NCBI GenBank assembly: GCA_964496125.1
Contig: CAZBXE010000003.1
Coordinates: forward strand, 1-64,000
Source: CAZBXE01 sp964496125
Lineage (GTDB): Bacteria > Chlamydiota > Chlamydiia > Chlamydiales > CAZBXE01
Direction: 5' to 3'
DNA: 64,000 bases
In this document: positions 59,133 to 64,000 of the stretch, one piece after another
Layout of the letters: every line of letters begins with the position of its first letter
How positions within the stretch are numbered: position 1 is the first letter of the stretch
The notes under the pieces: generated by a model
Told to the model about the DNA's origin: nothing
The model's input: only the letters and a program-made list of their open reading frames with translations
Database searches by the model: none
Position numbers and translations under genes: made by a program

Positions 59133-60322
59133 TTTAATGATGCAATCCCGAGTAGCGATAATACCAAGCCAACAATCCAAAAGCGGATGACCACTTTCGT
59201 CTCCGGCCAATCTTTATATTCAAAATGGTGGTGAAGAGGTGTGCAAAGAAACACCCGTTTCCCCCACATCCTGAAACTTGTGACTTGAATAATCACAGAA
59301 ACAGCCTCTGCAACAAACACTCCTCCCACTAAAGCAAGCAAGAATTCTCTCTTCAGAAGAAGAGCTGCTACACCCACGACCCCTCCTAAAGCAAGAGAAC
59401 CCGTGTCACCCATAAATACCTCTGCCGGATGAGCATTGTACCAAAGAAATCCAAGACATGCACCCATCATTGCAGAAAGATAAATGGCAATTTCAGAGCT
59501 CCCTTCAATATAGAGGATATGAAGATAGCGAGAAAACTCCAAGTTGTTGGACATAAAGGCAATAGAAGCAAGACAAAAAGCAACCATGAGAAGACAACCG
59601 GCTGCAAGTCCATCCAGTCCATCTGTTAAATTAACAGCGTTGGAAGAGCCTGTAATCACTACGATGTAGAAAAGAAAGAGAAGAATCGCAAGGACTCCTG
59701 TGAATTGAAATACAGAGTCCTTAAAAAACGGCACATAGATATAAGAAGCAATCTCTTGTAAAGCAAGACTTTTCTCCCCTCCCCCGGGTAGAGGTTGTCT
59801 TACCTGCGGCGGGGCAAAAAAACTACCCGTGTGCACCCATTCTGCTACTGTTGGGCTTAAAAAATAAAGGGCGATGAGGCCCGCAAAACTACACTGCAAA
59901 AAAAACTTCCATCTCTTAGAAAGTCCCTTTGTAGAACTTGCCTTTAGCTTTAAATAATCATCCACCGCTCCTACAGCGCCAAGGACAAGTGTTGTCGCAA
60001 GCAAAATCAGAGTAAAAACATGTCTGAGATCCATCCAAAGAAACAGGGAAACAATCATGGAGAAGAGAATGAGTAGACCTCCCATGGTCGGGGTGTCTTT
60101 TTTCTTTGCATGAAGCTCATAGAGCTTTTCTACATACTGCTTCCGGATGGGTTGTCCCATCTTTAAATTGTACAAAATCCGAATGAACAAGGGTCCAAGA
60201 GAGATACAGCAGATCAGACTTGTCAGTGCTGATAAAAGCATTCTCGTCGAGGTATACTCAAATACATGTGGGACTTTCCAGTGCAGAGTCTGCTGCAAAT
60301 ATTCCAAAAAAAAGAGAATCAT
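59123..60322 (-). CDS. mraY: phospho-MurNAc-pentapeptide translocase
   Basis: 399 residues from ATG 60322, which overlaps the murF stop (ATGA). Membrane enzyme forming lipid I. KKDTPTMGGLL, VGAVDDYLKLK, NAVNLTDGLDGLAAGC with the metal-binding Asp, and VFMGDTGSLALGGVVG are the catalytic loops, followed by CTPLHHHFEYKDWPETKVVIRFW. A soluble insert of about 50 residues (HTGSFFAPPQVRQPLPGGG region) lies between membrane helices 4 and 5; this insert is also typical of chlamydial and some proteobacterial MraY only in part. Confidence 0.95.
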   Translation of the reverse strand: MILFFLEYLQQTLHWKVPHVFEYTSTRMLLSALTSLICCISLGPLFIRILYNLKMGQPIRKQYVEKLYELHAKKKDTPTMGGLLILFSMIVSLFLWMDLRHVFTLILLATTLVLGAVGAVDDYLKLKASSTKGLSKRWKFFLQCSFAGLIALYFLSPTVAEWVHTGSFFAPPQVRQPLPGGGEKSLALQEIASYIYVPFFKDSVFQFTGVLAILLFLFYIVVITGSSNAVNLTDGLDGLAAGCLLMVAFCLASIAFMSNNLEFSRYLHILYIEGSSEIAIYLSAMMGACLGFLWYNAHPAEVFMGDTGSLALGGVVGVAALLLKREFLLALVGGVFVAEAVSVIIQVTSFRMWGKRVFLCTPLHHHFEYKDWPETKVVIRFWIVGLVLSLLGIASLKFQ

Positions 60323-61596
60323 CGAAAATCGTCTATGACCCTCCAAAGTTTTGCGCTATTAGCCCCTTTTATCAGCACAACATCGCCTTCCCTTGTCCGC
60401 AGCTTCAACCTTTTCACAAGGTCCTCATAGCAAGCTTCCCAAAAAGCGGTTTTGCCCGAGTGTTTAAATTGTTCGGCCACAAGTTTTGTCCCTTCTCCGA
60501 TACAAACAAGCTCTTCAACATACTGCAAAGCCACTTGACCCACTTCCTTATGACATTGCTCTGAAAATTTTCCAAGCTCTTTCATCTCACTGAAGGCAAA
60601 AATTTTTCGCCCCCCTGCTTTTGGATCAGGAAGGGCCTTTAGAGCCGATTTTACCCCTTCTGGGCTTGCATTGTAAGAATCGTTTACAAAATGGATGCCT
60701 CGTAGATGATGTTCTTCAAAACGAAGCTTGGGCAGCTTTAAGTGAAGCACGCCCTGTTGCATCCCTCGATGCGTAAGGCCTACTGTCTCCGAGACAGCTA
60801 AGGCAGCAAGCAAGTTATGCATATTATGCTCTCCTGGCAGATGGATAAGAGGAAGAACAACCTCTCCTTTCAACCCTTTAAATAGCAGCTCATTCCCAAG
60901 CTTTCGCAAAGTAAAGGGGGCTTTTTCCTTCTGTAGAGAAAAAACTCTCTTCTCACAGCTACCCACTTGCAGCACTCTTTCCAAACCAGGACATTCCCCA
61001 TGCACAATGCCCACTTTCGTCTTCGAATTTTCAAAAATCTCACTTTTTGCCATGGCAATTCCCAGGACACTGTCAAAATTAGCACTATGCACAAGGCAGG
61101 CGTTATTCAAGAGGGCGATGTCAGGTACCACAATGTTCACAAGGTCCCGTATATTGCCAGGGTGGGTCATGCTATATTCAAGAACTAAAAAGTCGGGACT
61201 ACCGTTCAAGTCATTTAAAATCGTAAGAGGGAGGCCAATCTGAGAGTTGGCATTACCAAGCGAACTGGCTACGTTGAATTCTTGTGCCAAAAGGGTTGTG
61301 ATGAAGTCTTTTGTTGTCGTCTTCCCCACGGAACCTGTAACCCCGATCACTTTGCACGTTGCCAGCTGGCTTATCCTGCCTCTTGCCATTGCTTGGAGCG
61401 TTGCCAAGACATCGGAAACCGGAATCAACGGAATAGAAGCTTTCAAGCAAGCACGTGTTCTATCAACAACAGCTGCAACTGCGCCCTTATCCCCTGCTTC
61501 TTGGATAAAATCATGGCCATCTACCTTAGCCCCCTTAAGAGCAAAGAAAAGGTCTCCTTCCGTCACAAGTCGACTATCTACTTTCACCTTTTTCAT
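60319..61596 (-). CDS. murF: UDP-MurNAc-tripeptide:D-Ala-D-Ala ligase
   Basis: 425 residues from ATG 61596 (MKKVKVDSRLVTEGDLFFAL); TTG 61614 is an alternative. ATP loop VIGVTGSVGKTTTKDFI, central HLPGEHNMHNLLAALAVSET and FVNDSYNASPEGVKSAL, C-terminal FAFSEMKELGKFSEQCHKEV. It completes the UDP-MurNAc-pentapeptide. First gene of the minus-strand mur/fts series that continues without large gaps to ftsW. Confidence 0.94.
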   Translation of the reverse strand: MKKVKVDSRLVTEGDLFFALKGAKVDGHDFIQEAGDKGAVAAVVDRTRACLKASIPLIPVSDVLATLQAMARGRISQLATCKVIGVTGSVGKTTTKDFITTLLAQEFNVASSLGNANSQIGLPLTILNDLNGSPDFLVLEYSMTHPGNIRDLVNIVVPDIALLNNACLVHSANFDSVLGIAMAKSEIFENSKTKVGIVHGECPGLERVLQVGSCEKRVFSLQKEKAPFTLRKLGNELLFKGLKGEVVLPLIHLPGEHNMHNLLAALAVSETVGLTHRGMQQGVLHLKLPKLRFEEHHLRGIHFVNDSYNASPEGVKSALKALPDPKAGGRKIFAFSEMKELGKFSEQCHKEVGQVALQYVEELVCIGEGTKLVAEQFKHSGKTAFWEACYEDLVKRLKLRTREGDVVLIKGANSAKLWRVIDDFR

Positions 61597-61659
61597 AGCC
61601 CAACAGGATAGCAAAAATCCGGAGAAAGTCTACGAAAAAATCGCTCGCGTTGTCTTCCC

Positions 61660-61688
61660 TTGAATATTTAACAGCGATTGTGTACACT
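61660..61688 (+). promoter_or_regulatory. promoter of the tRNA-Cys/rsmI unit
   Basis: TTGAAT (61660-61665), 17-bp spacer, TACACT (61683-61688), about 15 nt before the mature tRNA 5' end. Confidence 0.55.
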
Positions 61689-61703
61689 CTGGATTTCTCT
61701 ATT

Positions 61704-61774
61704 GGTGGCATAGCCAAGTGGTAAGGCAGAAGCCTGCAAAGCTTCCATCCCCAGTTCAAATCTGGGTGCCACCT
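61704..61774 (+). tRNA. tRNA-Cys (anticodon GCA)
   Basis: 71-nt cloverleaf. Acceptor GGTGGCA/TGCCACC with discriminator T at 61774; D-arm AGCCAAGTGGTAAGGC; anticodon stem GAAGC/GCTTC around CTGCAAA, anticodon GCA at 61736-61738; T-arm CCCCAGTTCAAATCTGGG. CCA is not encoded. U73 discriminator and GCA fit cysteine. Confidence 0.96.
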
Positions 61775-61797
61775 TTCTTAATTCAACGGGCGATCTT

Positions 61798-62472
61798 GTG
61801 CTCTATCTTGTTGCAACTCCGATTGGCAACCTAGCCGACATCACCTACAGGGCAGTGGAAACCCTAAAAGGATGCGACATCATCCTCTGTGAAGATACCA
61901 GGCATAGCCGGATTCTTCTCAGACACTATGCTATCGATAAACCCCTAAAAAGTTTTCATATGTTCAATGAAAAGTCACGCGAAGACGGACTTATCCAAGA
62001 ACTCAAAGAAGGCAAAACCATTGCTCTAATATCCGATGCGGGCACCCCCGGGATTTCCGACCCAGGGGAGAGACTTGTCAGAAGATGTGTTGCATGTGGC
62101 ATCCGCGTAGAGGCTCTACCCGGCCCTTGCTCCCTGATTCTTGGAGTGATCCTCTCTGGCTTTCCTGTGGAACCTTTCCAATTTTGTGGTTTTTTGCCAA
62201 GACGCTCAGGTGGACTCAAAACAGCACTCACCCACTATCTTGCGTACGAAGGAACAACAGTCTGCTTTGAAACAGCAAACAGACTCTTAAAAACTCTACC
62301 CGTCCTTCACATTCTAGACCCAGAGCGACCCATAGCAGTAGCAAGAGAGCTGACAAAAAAATTTGAAGATGTTCAGCGAGGCTCCGCTCAAAATTTAATA
62401 GATTACTTTACAAAGCGCCCCCCAAAGGGAGAAGTTGTTTTGGTGATCTCGCAACCTAAAAAACAATCGTGA
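61798..62472 (+). CDS. rsmI: 16S rRNA (cytidine-1402 2'-O)-methyltransferase
   Basis: 224 residues from GTG 61798, 23 nt after the tRNA and likely co-transcribed with it. SAM-dependent tetrapyrrole-methylase fold: LVATPIGNLADITYRAVETL, LCEDTRHSRILLRHY, ALISDAGTPGISDPGERLV, and FLPRRSGG. It lacks the small C-terminal extension of E. coli RsmI (about 286 residues), as do other short homologues. Methylates the ribosomal decoding site. Confidence 0.9.
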   Translation: MLYLVATPIGNLADITYRAVETLKGCDIILCEDTRHSRILLRHYAIDKPLKSFHMFNEKSREDGLIQELKEGKTIALISDAGTPGISDPGERLVRRCVACGIRVEALPGPCSLILGVILSGFPVEPFQFCGFLPRRSGGLKTALTHYLAYEGTTVCFETANRLLKTLPVLHILDPERPIAVARELTKKFEDVQRGSAQNLIDYFTKRPPKGEVVLVISQPKKQS

Positions 62473-62533
62473 TCTGCCCTCAAAACAGCTTTTTATCTGT
62501 ACAATTATTTTTTAATATGTAGACTCCTAACCT

Positions 62534-63328
62534 ATGCTGATACAGAAGACGAACCAGCACAAGGATCTCTACTCGCCCGTTTCCTTTCTCTCTGAATGGA
62601 AGCAACTAGCCAGGTATTCCTTGCAGATGGTCGGCCAAGAGGAAAAAAGGCAACGACTTGCTGACAACGCTTTTACCTATCTTGCCGACGTTAGACATGC
62701 CCATCGCTATGTAAGAATAGGCGCGCAAATCCTTCTTGCTGAACTTGCCTGCGCCATATTCGCCTCAAAAAACGAAAACAATAGGGCCCAACAAGCTTCG
62801 CAACTTGCAAACCAGAAGATTTTTGTCTACATCTCAAAAAAAATGCAGGCTAATGCATTTCTTATAGGCACGGCATCTCCAGGCTGGCGCCCTTTTGTAA
62901 ACATTATATCTCATAGTTCTTTTAGACTTGCCATGCTCTATAACAAGTACTGGAGCCATATTTTTCGCATGCAAGAACATGCAAAAGAACCTTTCCAGTT
63001 CCAAGAACGAATGACCATGCTTACAAAAATTATCCAAATCCTTGCTGCTCAAACTCTTGCCCTCATGAAAATTTCCATCAACAGTATAGGATTTTACATC
63101 TGTAAAACATTCCGTGATGTGAATGGTCTTAATTATTATATGGCGAGAAGCAGGCAACTCGGCGTGTATCTCTTCATCAACCAGCTTAAAATCCTAAGTC
63201 TTCAAGTTGTCGTCCTTTCACCTCAACTCTCCTCTGCCTACAATGTTCTTCTCTTCAACACAATTCGCACTCTAAAATGGTTCTATCTGCCTTCCTACGA
63301 TACTTTCCTTGGCAAGCCCAATCCTTAA
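62534..63328 (+). CDS. unknown helical protein
   Basis: 264 residues with no recognised family and no signal peptide. Alpha-helical and basic, with amphipathic or moderately hydrophobic stretches (YVRIGAQILLAELACAIFAS, IIQILAAQTLALMKISINSI, LFINQLKILSLQVVVL). Rich in Gln, Lys and aromatic residues. Could be membrane-associated. Stands alone between rsmI and the FadL-like gene; upstream AT-rich DNA has TAATAT at 62513-62518 but no good -35. Confidence 0.55.
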   Translation: MLIQKTNQHKDLYSPVSFLSEWKQLARYSLQMVGQEEKRQRLADNAFTYLADVRHAHRYVRIGAQILLAELACAIFASKNENNRAQQASQLANQKIFVYISKKMQANAFLIGTASPGWRPFVNIISHSSFRLAMLYNKYWSHIFRMQEHAKEPFQFQERMTMLTKIIQILAAQTLALMKISINSIGFYICKTFRDVNGLNYYMARSRQLGVYLFINQLKILSLQVVVLSPQLSSAYNVLLFNTIRTLKWFYLPSYDTFLGKPNP

Positions 63329-63400
63329 GAATTTTCCTTGGCAATTATATTCAATTTTGTTTACACATATGGGCTATTATCCAAATCAGGAGTCTTAGAA

Positions 63401-64000
63401 TGAAAAAAACTGGAAAAGATCTACTCAGGGCAACTCTCTTGAGTATTTTACTTATCTCCCCCCTCTCTGTTCATGCCTTTATTGCGAGCGTAAAAGGGGC
63501 TGGGATGGGAATGACAGGGGTCGCCTTCCCTCAAGACGCACTCGCAGGGGCCTACAATCCAGCAGGAATTACCGAAGTTTGTGATCGGGCTGATATTGAC
63601 CTTTTCTGGGTCCACACGCAAGCCTCTGCCCACATCAGCGGAAACACAAACCCCTTGGTACAAGCAAATGGTAAGTTTAACGCTGTCAAGGGCGCAGAAG
63701 ACCGCTTCTCCCCCGACTTTGGCATTACCTACCAAGTGGACCCTTGCTACTCAATTCCCGGCTTTCCGACGGCGATCAGTATCGTTGCTTACAACAACTT
63801 TGCGGAAAATACCCACTACGAGAACGGCATGCTCGTAGGAACTACAAAACTCACCTCAGAGTACATCAACGAAATCATCTCGCCTATGCTTGCAATAAAA
63901 CTAAGCGAATGCCAATCCATTGGCATATCCCTGGATTTTATCATCCAAATTGTGGGACTCAAAGGATTAGAAGGCATCGAAAATTTCAGCCTTTACCCAA
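63401..64000 (+). CDS. OmpP1/FadL-family outer-membrane transporter, 3' end outside the window
   Basis: First 200 codons, open to the right edge. Signal peptide (TLLSILLISPLSVHA type), then the FadL hatch-domain pattern KGAGMGMTGVAFPQDALAGA and YNPAGI, followed by beta-strand alternation (ADIDLFWVHTQASAHISGN). FadL-like porins admit long-chain fatty acids or other hydrophobic compounds, which would suit the acyl-CoA-degrading genes at the other end of the window. GGAG at 63389-63392 supports the ATG. Confidence 0.83.

Noticed and set aside
1..64000. rRNA operon, tmRNA, riboswitch or insertion-sequence transposase
   Set aside because: Looked for on both strands; the only RNA gene recognised is tRNA-Cys, and no transposase motif was seen.

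Overview
The window comes from a member of the phylum Chlamydiota, most likely one of the larger-genome environmental (amoeba- or arthropod-associated) lineages rather than the genus Chlamydia. The strongest evidence is a MurC-Ddl fusion gene inside a division/cell-wall cluster ordered murF-mraY-murD-nlpD-ftsW-murG-murC/ddl-ftsQ, and a second block rodZ / RNase HIII / gatC-gatA-gatB. Both arrangements are familiar from Chlamydia. An LcrH/SycD-like TPR protein and many lineage-specific membrane proteins fit this. Ten N bases at 56281-56290 show that the sequence is a draft scaffold.

Layout. (1) 0.28-8.1 kb, plus strand: a tightly overlapping acyl-CoA catabolic operon (acyl-CoA dehydrogenase, carboxylase carboxyltransferase, AtuA-like protein in two pieces, enoyl-CoA hydratase, metallo-beta-lactamase-fold hydrolase). 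It is interrupted by a lethal-factor-like metallopeptidase gene and repeat sequences. (2) 8.3-11.3 kb: thioesterase, unknown protein, short FtsH-like protease. (3) 11.4-14.5 kb: branched-chain 2-oxoacid dehydrogenase E1alpha/E1beta/E2. (4) 14.5-16.0 kb: two adjacent secreted proteins with PEP-CTERM tails. (5) 16.0-19.3 kb, minus: prpB-prpC-prpD methylcitrate cycle. (6) 19.4-22.3 kb: three-gene beta-oxidation operon. Together regions 1, 3, 5 and 6 could take branched-chain keto acids or acyl chains to acetyl-CoA and propionyl-CoA, and then to pyruvate and succinate. (7) 22.5-31.2 kb: PAP2 phosphatase, exported superoxide dismutase, UmuD-UmuC, an unknown repeat-helix protein, a divergent kinase-like protein, oxidoreductase, DoxX, phospholipase-D-like protein.

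(8) 31.2-37.0 kb: a cluster of membrane proteins, at least three of them clear paralogues. They share a hydrophobic core and a second membrane segment but carry entirely different tails (tandem coiled coil, acidic linker plus third membrane segment, 8-residue proline repeats). Most have their own promoter and hairpin terminator. A broken relative sits in the cell-wall cluster at 54.7-55.9 kb and carries a polyproline stretch and a WH2-like motif. This modular family is the most interesting undescribed element of the window. (9) 37.0-50.4 kb: two MarC-family proteins, TruA, a DUF368/PopT-type transporter, RodZ, RNase HIII, RecN, an epimerase, GatCAB, a TPR chaperone-like protein, a small two-TM protein, a Xer recombinase, KhpA and CutA. 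(10) 50.4-61.6 kb, minus: the division/cell-wall cluster. (11) 61.7-64.0 kb: tRNA-Cys, rsmI, an unknown protein and the start of a FadL-type outer-membrane protein.

Small dispersed elements are visible: a 173-bp nested inverted-repeat element at 8084-8256 with partial copies at 4739-4797 and 47773-47810, and short palindromes near 4.8 and 41.0 kb. Promoters of the housekeeping type (TTGnnn, 17-18 bp, TATAAT) can be read before many genes. At gatC and the FtsH-like gene the -10 box lies so close to the ATG that the transcripts should be nearly leaderless.
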